Source: Hyaloperonospora brassicae
Lineage: Eukaryota > Oomycota > Peronosporomycetes > Peronosporales > Peronosporaceae
Length of the DNA: 64,000 nt
Assembly: GCA_947650285.1 (NCBI GenBank)
Contig: CANTFL010001327.1
Span: forward strand, 310,001 to 374,000
Reading direction: 5' to 3'
This document shows positions 51,634-64,000 of the stretch, piece by piece. A model generated the notes under the pieces. The model saw nothing but the letters and a program-made list of their open reading frames with translations, ran no database searches and was not told the DNA's origin. The position numbers were made by a program, and so were the translations under genes. Numbering within the stretch: position 1 is the first letter of the stretch; each line of letters begins with the position of its first letter.

Positions 51634-54600
51634 ATGGATGACGGGGGAGGCGGCAGTACGCCTATGTTTCCCGGAGTTGTTCGGGAAAGGCATGACATGA
51701 TCGACCCGGGCGTCGTACTCAAGGCGATAGGTCGTCGACACTCTTACGCTGATGGTGTCAGTGGTGTCGGCGACGTCCACCGACCTAATTTTGACGACAT
51801 TCGCCGACCGAGCTCAAGCGAAAATTGACGACCAGACCTTAACGAGCTCCACCGGCCTGACCCTGCCGACTCTCATCAAGCTAATTCGGACAATGTAGCG
51901 CGCCCGGTCTCTGCCGATGGTGTTGCTGGGACCAATGATTTTCAGGATCACAGGGTGGTCCTACTAAGCGCGACAGCCAGGGCATGTGTTTAGAAGGCGG
52001 AAGTTGATATGCGTCCAATGATTCCGATTGAGGAAGAGGCTCTTGCGGCATGGATAATGGGGAGCATCGTATTGCCTTCTTCTCATGGGTTTCTGGTCTT
52101 CACGCATCCGCGTGCTACAAGGGTGGTATTACTTGATTTTTTTGTAGCGTACCTCGAAGGCAAGGTTATCGCGACTGTTCCTTCGTATGTGCGTACGCCT
52201 CAGTACATCGCGGATAAGACGTTGCTTCTCCAACTATTGGAACGACACGAAGGAGATCCGGAACCCGATGTTATGAGTCGCGAACTGGGTAAGGGTGCCA
52301 AGCGGACGAGATACGACGCCGACACATAACGCCTGACTTTAATTATGCCGGATCAAGCAGCTGCTGCGAGCTGGCATGTCAAGACAATTCTGTTTCGCGG
52401 TAAGCGCCTTCAGCTGTTGTGTCCGGCTACAATGGAACGCGACGACATCACTACTCCATTGCCAACTGTTACGTCTCCCGGTAGACATTAATCGCAATAT
52501 CAAGTCCGGGTTCTGGTCAATGAAGTGGCTGATAGCATTATTTAAGCAATTCTGGCGTCCTTTGTGTTCTGTGCGGTGACACCCGTAACTCGTGGGTGCT
52601 CCCATGGGTCGGATGTTTATCATTCGAAATTTTTCTGGTGACTTTCGACGCGGTAATATGTCCCGAACAACTCAAGCTGGTACGCACATCGCTACATCCA
52701 ACACGGAGATCTTCCTCCACCATTTTCGGCACTTCCAACGCGTTACCTGTTTTACCTGCTTCTAGCCTTATCACTCGAGTTCCAAGTTCGTCGGGCGCAA
52801 AAGCGCTTTTCACGTTCAGCATCACCAAGAGTTCACCGGTGCTCCAATTGCTTTGCCTCACGTCAGTGGGTTGACGTTTAACCACTTGGACATTGCCGGT
52901 CTCATGCAGCATGTCTGTGGACTGGCGGACGCTCAGGCGGCAACCATGGCGAAGCTGAATGCGGATGGCGACAAGGCTTCCCTTTTAAGTACAGTATCGC
53001 GGGCACCTCCTCGTGCTGCTCACTCGGGCGATACCACCGCCTCTCCGGTCGAGGTAGTTCAGTCCCCTTGTGGCGGCGCTACTCGCGTCAGTGGAATATT
53101 GACGACCGAGTAGTTTGCCCTGGTGCAACCAAGAAAATCGGGATGTGCGTCCCCCTGTGGCGCATTTTACCACAGCGGTGGGACCTCCAGTGACACCACC
53201 TAAGCATTCGCAGTCCACCACGATTGACAATTCACGAAAGTCGCCTCTACCGACGTCGACGGATACGTCCCAGACAATTTCTGCGACCACGGTCTCATAA
53301 AACAAGAATCCTCCTAAGCCGGCCAAGGCCACGGGTCGACCCAAGAGCATCTATAAAACTGCTAAATAGGCACTTACGACCTCTGCACTCATCAAGGCGA
53401 TAACTCAGCGGACACAGGCGATTCGGGAACTGGACCAATTACTGCGTGGCGATACTGCAGTTGCTGCCGCGGTTCCACCTCCTGCCCCTTGTACCAGCTC
53501 TTCTCATTTTAAGAAGGCATTGAAGGAGACGGCGCTTGAATCCGCTCGATTGCAAGTAGCGGCAGCACTAAAATGGGCCGATGAACTTACTTTCGCAGCC
53601 GCAAAGAAGCAGCGCGAGGCTGACACAACAAAGTCATGCTACTTCGAGGCTCATGCTCTGCACTCCAAAAATGTATTGCTACTGACACCCAAAGTACTGA
53701 AGACCCTGCCTCACTCGACGACGGCGGTGGAGATTTGCGGCGGTTGGAGTACGAATACCGTGCCGCGGGTGCGGTGGCAAACCGAGCGAACGCGGACGCA
53801 ACGACCGCAGCGAATACACTTATACCTCTGACCCGCCGATTGGCAAGTATTACACCGAAAAAGAAGCTCGTCACCGAAGTCAAGGTTTCACGAGAGCATA
53901 CGCCACCCCAAGCGTTGTCTGATGCACTGATGGAAATATGCAGAGAGCGGAGTCGGTCTATGATCCAACATTTGCTGGCCTCGTACCTTCGGCGCAATTG
54001 AGGTATCACAGGTGGGCCGCCAGAACCACCACCTCGCCCGGTGCCGTTCGCGGCGGATCCTCATCCGCCGGGACCGTCGGACCTGCCACCTAAGTGCTCC
54101 CAAGAATTAAAAGGGCTGCAGACACAGGATCTCGATGTTTCGATGGTGGAGAGCACGGTTGTGTTTGGTGACACCATGTGCCCCCATGATCTGGATAAAA
54201 GGGCTGTAACTCCGCCTCCGGGTGCCTCTAGTGTACCTATTCCAGCGTACCTGGCCCAAGCGATAAACGAAGAGATCAAGGCCTCGTCTGGAGTACTCGA
54301 AGACCCCAAAACAGGTGCTTCTGGCTCGCCGAATCGCCCTGACGCTGATATAGGCGATCTATGTTCGGCGGTAGCGGTCCGGTCCTCGATGGCCTATGTT
54401 CGCGCTCCAGATACTCACGACCAGACTTTACGCGCAACCAGGGTGCGCAAAGTTCTAGAAACCGCATCCTCTCCGGTGGCGGCTGCTGCTGAGCCGGAGA
54501 GCATGAAGGACCTTTCAGCGAACATGGCTGCGATTCTCACATGGACTAGACAGCACAAAGCTGTTGCAATACTACCGCCTACCATGTCAGTTGGACCATG

Positions 54601-55160
54601 GGGACAAGTGACGTGGATAAACACGTGTGCCCTGGACTTGGCAAGACTCGTATCTAGTCTCTCTTATCCCATTATATCTGGCCTCTATGCCGGGGGAAAC
54701 TCTGCGTTCCTTCGGACATACCATCAACAGTGAATATCAACTGGCTGTGATCCGGCTCCATACCACACACATCGATGTCAAACTTCGCGATCTGTGCAAG
54801 GGTTGGGCCGCCACGGCGGATGGGCAAACCGGTCAAATACGATGGAGAACGACGGACAATATTCAACGGTGGAGACGTTTTTACAAACTCCAGCCTGATT
54901 TGTTGTGCGCGACAGTCGTCGAACCGCATGGTGACTTGGATCATTGGGGAGTTCTCAATGTTCTTTGCGTTTTGCTAACACAGCTCACATCCATTGATCT
55001 TGAGACGGACGTGGTAATGCCGCAAACGAAGGCTGTGTCATACCACCTCTCCACAGAGGTACGCGCGGCGGTCGTCGGCATTCTCTGCAAACCTGCCAAC
55101 TGGCAACCGGCGCTTGACCCTATCGCTCGAGATGGTCACCCGCTGAAACCTCAGTACTGA
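51634..55160 (+). pseudogene. ORF1-like remains of non-LTR element 2
   Basis: Several consecutive frames look coding on the plus strand. The best are 53636-54001, with a helical Ala/Arg-rich segment, continuing after a TGA at 53999 into a Pro-rich stretch and 54041-54733, then 54627-55160. No zinc knuckle or RRM is recognised. They are assigned to the element by position upstream of the endonuclease. Nucleic-acid chaperone function is the family expectation, not something seen. Confidence 0.45.
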
Positions 55161-55542
55161 GGGAGTCTTGTATGGGCTTAAGGGTGTGCCACTTCGGAGC
55201 ATGCTCCAACGTCGTCTCCGACTTCTGTGGAAAGAGTCCCGCTAGCCGCGCAACACCAGCATCGGTCTCCAATCGCAAAATGTCGCGGGACTGTCCAAGC
55301 ATCCGGAACACTGCTCATCTTGGTATAGTCACTTCCAACAGAGCGAATCCAGGTGAACCATCGATTTAGCTCTTCTACATGAAAATCGGGACACTATTGG
55401 TGAGTCGATTACTATGTAAAATCTTTACAACTCCTCCTAGGGCTTTGTACACAAGCGCGGACGCTCGTTGTGTACAGATTCCGAACACAATAGAGGTGGA
55501 GGGGCGATGTAATTAAACTCCTACTCATCGGTCACGGAAAAG

Positions 55543-55986
55543 GTGCCGTTGTCTGAGGCGCATTGGATGCCGCACTGGATGGATGTTCGGGTCACGCTCC
55601 TGGGAGAAACAGTTCTTGTTGTCACGTTGTATGCACCAAGTGTCAAGACTGAACGGGAGTTAATGTTCGAAAGCCTTCTACTTCTTCTACAGAACTACGA
55701 CGGACACATGTTCGTTGGTTGGGACTTCAACTGTACTTTAGAGCCACGACTGGAACGTTCCTATATATCGCCTTCCGGACGTCACGATTCTTGGTCGTTG
55801 CTACGGCTTCTCGGTCGAGCGCAGCTCAGTGATGTTATTGATGGTGACGTGGAGATTGCCGAAGAGGAGAGAGTCGTATCGGCATTTCAGGCGGCGGCTC
55901 ACACTTATTTGTACACGCTGCCGGGCGGTGGTTCGGCAAGTTCACGACTTGATAGGTGGTATGTGAATTCTCGGCATGCTGATTGA
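55543..55986 (+). pseudogene. APE-type endonuclease of non-LTR element 2
   Basis: VTLLGETVLVVTLYAPS is the core strand of the exonuclease-endonuclease-phosphatase fold. GWDFNCTLEPRLERS corresponds to the GDFN motif with one substitution, and SSRLDRWYVN to the S-R-L/I-D motif. The frame ends at a stop at 55984, and the SDH region is in another frame shortly after. Confidence 0.8.
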
Positions 55987-56758
55987 GTTTGAGACGTTGC
56001 TTTGTCGGTACCTGGTTCTGCTGACGACCACAATGGCATCGGAATCAGGATCGGCGTACCCTGTCATATGGTTCGTGTCCGAACGCCGAGGCGCGTGTAT
56101 CCTGTTCCGGGTTGTGCACATGCGGCCGCGGACAAAGCTATCATTGCGGCCATTGCGCTGGCCCAGCTAAAAGCTCCGGCACTTATTTCTGTTTCGACGT
56201 CGGACTTTACCACCACCCGGATCTTGGCCGGCTGGTGGGACGACTGGAAGATACGACTTTCTAAAGTTCTTTTGGAGACAAGCAATACCGCGTGTCAAGG
56301 TCTGACAAAAAGCTATAGACAGCGACTGCATCGTCTATATTTCCGATTGATTAATGCTCTCCTGGTGGCGCGTACACCTCATATCTCACCTTCGGGACAT
56401 CATGAAAGTTGCAACCAGACTACCACTCCCGATACTCCGGCGGAACTTTGGCGTACTGTGGCAGAGTGTCGACGTTAATGACAACGGACTAAGATAGAAC
56501 GTCTTCTCGTTCAGCACACTTACACGCCTGGAGAGACTTCCCGCGGTTCTTATGCCCGGGTTTCGAATGAGTGTCAAGACAACACAATCGTGTCTCTGGG
56601 AGGAAAAAGCGACTTCTGGGCCGGACTGATCCCAGGAATTGGCTGATAGAATGACCGGCGGGTGTTAGCGTATTATGACATATTCTTTTGCCTGTCCCTA
56701 AGCTACCGCCGCGTTCCTTTCTAAGGCCACCCTTCCAGAACGGGTTGATTACACTGCT

Positions 56759-58660
56759 GTGACATCAAAAATTTGTCTTGACGATGTAATTGCGGCTTTA
56801 AAGAGGCTCGAACGTGGTAAAGCCTCTGAAATGGATGAAATCAACAACACCTTTTACCGAGGTTACGCGGACGCGCTCGGTCTCATTCTCGCGACATTTT
56901 ACACCAGATGGCTTACATGCAGCGTGTTCCCGGCGTCGTTTGGTAAAGCGAGCTAAAAGAAATCTCCAACCTCTGCCTTGCCGCTTGATCATCTCCCGAT
57001 CGCTCTCCTCAACAGTGACTACAAGTTATTTACTAAGATTCTTTCGTTTCGGGTGAGGCCATTGCTGTCGCATCTCGTAATACCGGATCAAGTTGGTTTT
57101 GTTCCGAAGCGGTCGATCCATACGGCTCTTGACACTTTTCGGCGGTACGCAAAGCTGCACATTTGACCAGAGATCTACATGGAGCAATTTTTTTACTTCT
57201 TGATCGCGCAAAGGCGTACGACACGTTGCAACGTCCATACCTACTCTCGGCGCTGACATGACTTGGGTTGTCACCCCACTCCGTATCCGTCATGGCGGCA
57301 TTACACCGCGACACTTTGTGCCGTTTTCTCGTCAATGGATATCGCTCGAATCGACGTGCCGTTACTTGTGGAATACGGCAGGGGTGCCCCTTGCGCCACT
57401 TCTGTTTATTCTCGCCCTCGATAGTGTCTATCGGGTGCTATAAGCGCGGGAGGACATTCGAGAGGTACCTATCACATCTAATGGGCGGACAACTGAATCA
57501 AGGTCTCGGGATATGCCGATGATACTGCTCTCTACCTTCGTGAACGGTCTGCAGTTTCGCCGATTATTTTTACTCTCGATGATTTCGCTCACGTGTCCGG
57601 TCTTTGGACAAATCGGGCGAAATCAATTGTCAATGAGCTGGACTCGCGCGGATAAGCGCAACCTTTAAGCACCTGTGGTCATAATATGCAGAGCCCCGGT
57701 GACACTTGTAGATATCTTGGTATTATGGTGAGACACCAGGTTGCGGTGGCCGATAACTATATAAGTGCATCCGGTCTCTCTGGAGCTGACTTGTCTTATC
57801 ACGAGAGAAGATTAACAAGGTGGAACAACGGGCGCAGCTCGCCAGTGATATCACGGTTCCTAAAATCACGTTTTTAGTACGGCACTGTTGGCCCCCTCCC
57901 GCCGTGGCTACCAGGCTTCACAGCTTAATAATTGACTTTTTATGGGGCGTTCGTGATGGCAAGCGGTCCCGGCCATGGGTTCCTTCCGAGACAGCTTCTT
58001 TAACAATACAACAGGGGGATCTAGCGGTGCCTTGTATTCGGACGGAATTGATGACTATGGCAGCAACAGCGTTTTAAAAATGGGCAGCTACTCTTTCATC
58101 GAGGGAAATACTACTTGGTGATTACTTATGGGGATCGAGCGGGTCAGGTCCGGCTTACATCACGCCTTGCTGGACGGAAGACAATCATCCTCGATATCGA
58201 GCGACTCTTACGCAAACCGGGTTCGACATCGTTGGAATTTCTGCGGCTAGACACTCTAGCCAAAGTGCGATTAGGAAAGTCTGTCGACGTGCCTTCGCGT
58301 TTACTGTACGTGCTGCAGTCGCCTATAATGACGACGGTAGTGTCACACTTGATGTTCCGTGGGTGCTTGATGATCGACTGCGCGCCGGGATGCGTGCTGA
58401 AGTTGCGGCGTCGAGGCGATTCGATCACCGATGGCTTTTCCACGTCACGCTCACGGATATGTCGTGGATGCGATACCGACGGAGTACGGCTTATACATTT
58501 AACGGAGTTGACTTCGCTATGGGTTTGAATTACCTTGGCGAGGCACGGTCTTGGACGACCCTGCAAACGTACATTGTCTTGTTCTCTCCCACGCGAGACA
58601 TGGCGACCCAGTCTATGGCGAAGAAACGACATTTTGGGTCCTTCTGACTCGCCCTTTATT
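56759..58660 (+). pseudogene. Reverse transcriptase of non-LTR element 2
   Basis: Pieces in order: DDVIAALKRLERGKASEMDE, then PIALLNSDYKLFTKIL and QVGFVPKRSIHTALD, a LDRAKAYD-like segment in a shifted frame near 57190, GVPLAPLLFILALDSVYR near 57380, and an intact catalytic YADD at 57512-57523 in another frame. At least four frame changes are needed, so it is inactive. Confidence 0.85.
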
Positions 58661-59699
58661 ACAACTTCTCGTCTCTGGTCTATCGCGAGCTGGAACCTGG
58701 GGCTCTAATTTCGTATTCAACAAAGTTGCACCAATATCACGCCTGGCTTCTCAATAGTGTTGGTACTTCAAAGTAGCATTTTGATACCGGCATGTTATGT
58801 AAGATGCTACCAGTCTCGTCTATGGCAGCGTGCGATACCGCCGCTTCCTCAGCCAGTGGGACTCCTGTACACTTTGGCACGAATCCGATGCTCACGCGAT
58901 TTGTCCACCTGTGGGCCGGTCGTCGCCGGTGGCGGCTACAACGACGGAAACTTAAACAGCTTATCTCCCGGCGGCGCTATATTGAAGAAACAAGACTTCT
59001 CGAGAAACGGGTTGCAAAGGCGTACTTTCACGTGATATCGGAAGGTTCACCATTTATCACGTGGCGAGATATCAGACGAATTCGTGCGTTCTTTCCGACC
59101 AACGCTCAGACGATATATTGACTGAAGCGTAACAGTTTATCCAATCTGGAATTGGGCAAAGCAAGATCTGTCGTGCCCCGTCCATTGATGTATAAATGCT
59201 GATCCAGCTATGGCAAGCCATATCTTTTGGGCTTGCCATAGCGCGCGCCGACACTGGGAATACCCCCTGGATCGGTGGCGATGGCTTGCTTCTTTCCACG
59301 AGGATGAATTGCATGTCTGGGTGTTTGGATTGGACCTACTGAGGATTTCGGCCGACGCCTGGGTCGTTGTCAAGCAATCTCTGAACACAGGCGCTATTTT
59401 ATCTAAATCTCAGGCTGCGGTATTCCCGGCAGCTCGACAGCTGCGGCGTTTCGTGGTATCGACGACACTTTATGCCATCTGATTCGAGCACCTCCGCCGC
59501 ATGGAATACCCGTCTCGATTCCAGGACGTCCACACAGCTAGGTCCAAGTCTATCTTTCGCCGGTCGGTTTAAAGGTTCCGTAGACCAAGCTAACAGCCCG
59601 ACATGGGTTAGGACGGCAACTGTTTGTGCAGGTACGATCGGCCTTGGCTGATACCCTACTCTGCTACGATGAATCTCCTTTGTTGCACGTACGACCTAT

Positions 59700-60233
59700 C
59701 GAACAGTGCCCAGGAGTTTTATACCGCTCCTTTTTCGATGGAGGATCCCGCGGAAATCCAGGTCCAGGCGGAGCTGAATCTGTTATTGTTCGACTCCACG
59801 TTCCGACGCACGCCGCATGAGTTTTGTGGGTAGAGAGTGTGACTTATACCTCTGCCGATACTACTAATAATATCGCTGAATATTGGGGGCTCATCCACGG
59901 TCTTCGGTAAGCATACGCCAGCGATTATGTACCCTTGCATGTCATTGGGGACAGTGCGCCTGTGATTTTGCATCCCCGAATACGAAACCCTCCACGCCAG
60001 CAGCACTTGGTGCAGTTTTTCACCGAAGCAAGAGCCGTCGCTAATGATATCACTGTCTCCACCTCGGCCCATCATTATCGCACCTACAACACAATGGCGG
60101 ATCAAATGGCGACTATCGCTATGGACACAGGACCTTCGGTTCAAGTGCACGTTCCTTCTAACCCCGGTCTAGTCCAGAAGGCTACGACCTTCCTTAATTT
60201 TGAAGTCAATCATTGGTTAAAGACCTCTTGAAC
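59700..60233 (+). pseudogene. RNase H domain of non-LTR element 2
   Basis: It opens with SFFDGGSRGNPGPGGAES, the first Asp motif of RNase HI. Then come TTNNIAEYWGLIHGL (the Glu motif), LHVIGDSAPVI (the second Asp), and HHYRTYNTMADQMA (the last His/Asp region), with stops and frame changes between. It would degrade the RNA strand after cDNA synthesis. Confidence 0.85.
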
Positions 60234-60337
60234 CGATCCATACGTCATACAGGGCCCCATACTGACACCGAGGAACATGAGTTTCTCGCGCCAGGAGGTT
60301 GCGCGCAGGCTTTCTGCTGTCCGAGACATAGTGCTCC

Positions 60338-60782
60338 CTTGTGACGGGGCACTGGTGACAACGTACTGGTTGACCAGTACGGAGCTCACTCTCACTGACA
60401 ATAGTGATATTCAGTGCCCTGCTATGTGTTGCACCAACACAGAGGAAGGAAAGGAGACTAAGTGAACACTCTAGTCTCCGGTAAAAGTAAAACTGTTATT
60501 TAATATGATTAAGTCCTGTTAATATTATGTCTCTGTTTATCCTGACTTAATTATATTAATCTCATTGAACGTATGATGACGTCTGCTCACCACCCATTGC
60601 GCGCGTCTAGCAGCGATTGGTGGGTTAAGATCATCACGATATCAACCAATGAGAAGACCCTTCGGTCATCTTTAACAATATCATCATGCTCTGTGATATT
60701 TCTGAACGAATATACAACGTAATATTCTTTGTTGTCATTTTATCCTTAGTGACAATATCATGTAACGAGCTACTCCGTTACA
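60338..60782 (-). repeat. 3' LTR of Gypsy B
   Basis: On the minus strand it starts TGTAACGGAG at 60782 and ends GCCCCGTCACA at 60338. Its length, 445 bases, equals that of the LTR at 49865. Its body is nearest to the solo LTR at 37053. Confidence 0.88.
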
Positions 60783-60796
60783 TCACCCCAACCCCC
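60783..60796 (-). other. Polypurine tract of Gypsy B
   Basis: GGGGGTTGGGGTGA on the minus strand immediately precedes the LTR start, which confirms that this is the 3' LTR and fixes the orientation. Confidence 0.75.
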
Positions 60797-60828
60797 GCTC
60801 AACTGATAGTCACCGTATGACTATCGAA

Positions 60829-61914
60829 ACTTTTGTGGCCACCCATCGGACGCCAATGGGACGGGGAGCACTTGTTGGTCAGATCCATTCATTCTAACTT
60901 TATATCGCATAGATATCATGTCTATGCGGGGTGATATAAAGACGACAAAGTCTGCTACCGTGGCAGTATCTGCGGTTGACGATTCGTCGTCTGCTGATCG
61001 TTCTCTGCCTGCAGCAAATGTTGCTGCAGGCGCATGTGGTATCACACCTCATGCACACAGTGACCTCGAGCCAGGGTCAGCTACTCTGGCGAGTCAGATG
61101 TGTCTGACTCAAATAAGCTTTTAGAGGCATCGCGCTCACCCGCGGTGCCTCGCTTATCAAAAGACCTGCCGAACGAACGGACCCGCGACATGCGTCGCAG
61201 TCTGTTCGACAGTGATGATGAATATGGTGATGAGTATGATTACTCATCACCGCGATCAACTCGTGCGCCCTCGCACGAGCGCGTTTACGATGGCGCGAGC
61301 CGTCGATATATTGGAACTCGTGGTACAGGCAAAGATAACACGTCGAAGCGTGATCAGCTGATCCGTGGCGTTTGCTTGAACAGCTCATCCATGGTTCGTC
61401 TCACGAGAGAAGTCAACATTATCGAATTACATCATTCAATGCGAGCGAGATCCACGTATTGGGCTCCAGCGGAAAGAATTTTAGCGCTGATGAAGACTTC
61501 TATCTCGATGCTTTTCTCAAGCATCGATGATACAATGGTAACCAAAAGCGTGACAAGGCGTCGCTTTTGGCTGCATGGAACGCGTTCTTCCAAAATGTTA
61601 AAAAGTTTGGACGAGGAGGATGGCTACAAATACTTGAAGTGGTACGCATCAAGTTTGATGAACGAACACCAACCGGTGCAAGGTACCGGCTGCATCGTTT
61701 GTCCAGTGAAGCAAACGTTATTTGCGTCGCTTGGGGTGATCCATGTGCGGGTTGTGTTGACATCACGCAACGTGCACATATAGATGTTTATACCCCCAAT
61801 TCGCCCTGGGGAAGTGCACACATCTCGGCTGAGATGCGGGACGCGATTGAAAGCTTGCAATTTGTCTACAAGCGCCAAAAGAGCGTGTTTACCGATGGCC
61901 CCGAGGACCAATAG
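60829..61914 (+). pseudogene. Antisense frame between pol and 3' LTR of Gypsy B
   Basis: It starts with an ATG at 60829, 47 bases from the LTR, and continues through frames at 60918-61124, 61100-61555 and 61560-61914, linked by stops and shifts. The 5' part matches the corresponding part of Gypsy A (GALV...SF; Ala/Ser-rich tract; then PAVPR). The last part is well formed (SLLAAWNAFFQNVKKFG, then a region with GDPCAGCVD) and ends at a TAG at 61912-61914, right at the end of the pol chromodomain on the other strand. No known domain is recognised. Confidence 0.5.
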
Positions 61915-64000
61915 GATGAGTCTCGGCGTACTGGTAGACGAGACCATCAACATCAGCCATCAGCTGGAATCGAGGGCTCCAGCTGTCATAAGATGGTATA
62001 TACGCACGCCAGTGGACAAGTTACCTTGTCCGCTCTCCATTTTTCACGTGGTGGCTTACGATACGCCCCACGTGGAAGCGTCGACCAACGTGAGAATTCA
62101 ATAGTGGCTCCGGTGGTGGTGGAAAGGAAAGGTCCGGCTCAGCTGCCGGGCCTGCATGAGACTTTGGGTAATCATGACCTTTACCTGACCGAGTTAAGTG
62201 AGGACGTCGATCAAAAACACGATCGTCGACACGACTAGTTGTCGACCGTACGATGTCTCCGTACTGATCGGGAGAAAGAACGATCGGATTTCGCGTTCGC
62301 TCAGCTTGAGGACGAACGCGAGAGGCACTATTTTCGTGACAGGCTAGAGGTGGCTTATCGAGAGTCTGCGTTGCTGAAGGTCCAACTTGAATGTTTGGTC
62401 CGTGCTCACAAGAATCGGTTGGGGATTCTTGAACTTGCTGGTCATCTCCGCTTTCGGAAGAGGCCTCCTGCTGATAGTGCGGGAGGAGACGACCAACATA
62501 AAACTTTGGATTTGTGCGCATCTTACGTGGCAATTCGATCGTCTAAGCATTGCCTTCGCGGTGCAATACACGAAATGGACCAATATATTTCGGCAGTAGT
62601 TTACTACTACCGACATTAGTGACTACATGTTTAGGTAAGTTTACCGTACACAGCAACATTAGGGCATTAACTTTAAATGAAAGAAAATTTGCTATCCCAT
62701 TCTTGTCCGCATTCCGTTTCTGGCGTTCCACCGCATTTGCGACAAAATCCTGAACGAAGCGGACTACCGCCTCTCGAGTGAGCAGGAAGTTCTCGGCTGA
62801 CTCGTTGTTTTGTCTATCAGTGCGCTTCGTACGCACTGCTAACAGATTATTCTCTTCTTCAGCGAGGTTGTCCACTTCCTCGCTGGAATAATCGTTGACA
62901 ATGCTGAATATCCCAGCATCTTCACCATTGTCTGAAGTAGCAGCAGCGTCATCGCTACTGCTAAGATTAACTTCTTCGATGTCGACATTATCGAAACCGA
63001 CATTGAACGTATCGGCATGTGCAATGATACGTGATGAGCAAGATCCAAACGGTATTTGATCGAGCAAGTCCCTACCCTCTTAACCCAGAGTCGCTCTGTA
63101 TTAGGGCAGGAATACGTGGGTGGCGTAAGCTATTCACGTAGAACGGTGTATGCGTGGTGGACTTTGCACGGAGTTGTTGATGGCGAATTCGACCATCGGC
63201 AAGACCTCACTACAACTCGAGAACGAGTGGACATATCCTCGAAGGATCTCTTCGAGGACACGGTGTGAACGCTCTGTCTGACCATCTGTTTCAGGATGGT
63301 CAGAGGTTGACATCTTCAACCGTGTTCCCAAAGTGCGGAACACGGATTGCCAAAACTCCGCCGTGAACCGAGGATCACGGTCGGACACGGGTTCACGGAG
63401 TATCCTGTGGAGTAAAAAAACTGTGACGATGAAGACACGCGCACTACCAGGGCAATGATCGACTCAGGGACCGCAGCAAGATGCACCATCTTGCCGAAAC
63501 AATCGACAAACACAATATAAACATTATTTTTCTGAGTGTCTTTAGGACACACGAAGACAAATTCCATAGAAACGGGCTCCCAACATTCTGCCGGTACCGG
63601 CAGAAGTTGTAACGGCGCACAGAATGAAGGACTAGGCTTCATCCGGTGGCGGACCTCGCAAGATTAAATGTACTTGCGTACAAACTGAGACTGGCGGGGT
63701 TAGTAAAAGTCACGACTTACTGTAAGGTAAGTCTTTTCCCTACCACGATGCCCGCCTGAAGGCGCATCGTGACATTCAAACATGATCCGTAAACGCACAT
63801 CATCATGATCGGGAACAACCACACGAGGGGTGTCGTCAGCAACTGCTGTGCAATACAGCAGGCCATTGCGAGTTGTGTACCGATCCAAAGAGGAACGGTA
63901 TACGGCCGGCAAATCCGACAAGAATTTCCGGGATCGGTTTCCAAGATGACCCGTCGAACGGAGAAGATTCGTATCTCCTCCGTACGCCTTCCGCACGTCG
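61915..64000 (-). pseudogene. pol pseudogene of Gypsy B: integrase and chromodomain
   Basis: Reading leftwards: a zinc-binding start (APSGGHRGREKTYL, about 63740), a catalytic core with VDCFGKMVHLAAVPES then, in a shifted frame, SDRDPRFTAEF and DGQTERSHRVLEE, an acidic linker, LLPKYIGPFRVLHREGNA, a break near 62540, MRTNPKFYVGRLLP, a long hydrophilic spacer, and a chromodomain with GRRFHVGRIV and DSWSPRFQLMADVDGLV. Chromodomains steer insertion to marked chromatin. The upstream RT is outside the window. Confidence 0.88.

Larger units (their letters stand above)
51456..60337 (+). mobile_element. Non-LTR retrotransposon 2, decayed
   Basis: Plus-strand order: ORF1-like frames (about 51.6-55.2 kb), endonuclease (55.5-56.0 kb), reverse transcriptase (56.7-58.7 kb) and RNase H (59.7-60.2 kb). 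The presence of a C-terminal RNase H distinguishes it from element 1. Every domain is broken by frameshifts or stops. Both boundaries are approximate; the right one is set by the reverse-oriented Gypsy LTR that starts at 60338. Confidence 0.75.
60338..64000 (-). mobile_element. Ty3/Gypsy chromovirus B, 3' part, running off the window
   Basis: It reads right to left: integrase, chromodomain, an antisense frame, polypurine tract and 3' LTR. The upstream part (5' LTR, gag, protease, RT) lies beyond 64000. Integrase segments are close relatives of Gypsy A by eye, so the two belong to one family. The integrase has at least two frameshifts. Confidence 0.85.

Noticed and set aside
62239..62619. Plus-strand coiled-coil-like frame opposite pol of Gypsy B, with a similar minus frame at 46647-46904 in Gypsy A
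   Set aside because: Its similarity between copies is explained by the pol spacer on the other strand, which is openly coding in copy B; not counted as support for the antisense gene.

Overview
The window looks like nuclear DNA of an oomycete, most likely a Peronosporales plant pathogen (Phytophthora or downy mildew). Reasons: compact, mostly intron-poor GC-rich genes with a few 50-125 bp GT-AG introns; a multi-PAS hybrid histidine kinase; secreted hydrolases and a possible secreted effector; and a TE-rich flank built from Ty3/Gypsy chromoviruses and non-LTR retrotransposons. Species cannot be fixed from the sequence alone.

Left part (1-29.7 kb) is gene-bearing. In order: an RGS+DENN protein (+, 527-3220); a 2254-residue hybrid histidine kinase with 11 tandem PAS repeats, receiver and HPt domains (-, 3328-10092); a small secreted cysteine-containing protein with a degenerate RxLR-dEER-like N-terminus (-, 10542-10787); a four-exon coiled-coil/PUB-domain protein (+, 11450-12702); a five-exon RNase H2 catalytic subunit (-, 13802-15001); a PX-domain protein (+, 16684-17808); a SMARCAD1/Fun30-type SNF2 ATPase (+, 18279-21200); the last two exons of an unknown spliced gene (+, about 21672-22110); two secreted paralogous alpha/beta hydrolases (-, 22209-23882 and 25457-26452); a tentative small three-exon cysteine-rich gene (+, 26720-27079); and a frameshifted intronless orphan gene (-, 28118-29670). 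Apart from the shared secretion theme of the two hydrolases and the effector candidate, these are unrelated housekeeping or signalling genes; there is no operon-like logic.

Right part (29.9-64 kb) is a nested transposon graveyard. LTRs of one family occur at 29929 (fragment), 31290-31737, 37053-37465 (solo, with a 5-bp target duplication), 49865-50309 and 60338-60782 (reverse). A Gypsy element (A) with decayed gag and pol spans about 31290-50309. A non-LTR retrotransposon (1, minus strand) is inserted between its gag and pol, flanked by a 16-bp direct repeat, and itself carries the solo LTR. A second non-LTR element (2, plus strand) fills about 51.5-60.3 kb. A second Gypsy element (B, minus strand) runs off the right edge. 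All TE reading frames are broken by stops or frameshifts.

Most notable signals: both Gypsy copies carry a related open frame in antisense orientation between the pol chromodomain and the 3' LTR; the histidine kinase combines an almost exact 360-bp repeat array with a C-terminal CaaX-like tetrapeptide; and two secreted hydrolases keep identical catalytic-residue spacing although one has an extra N-terminal domain.
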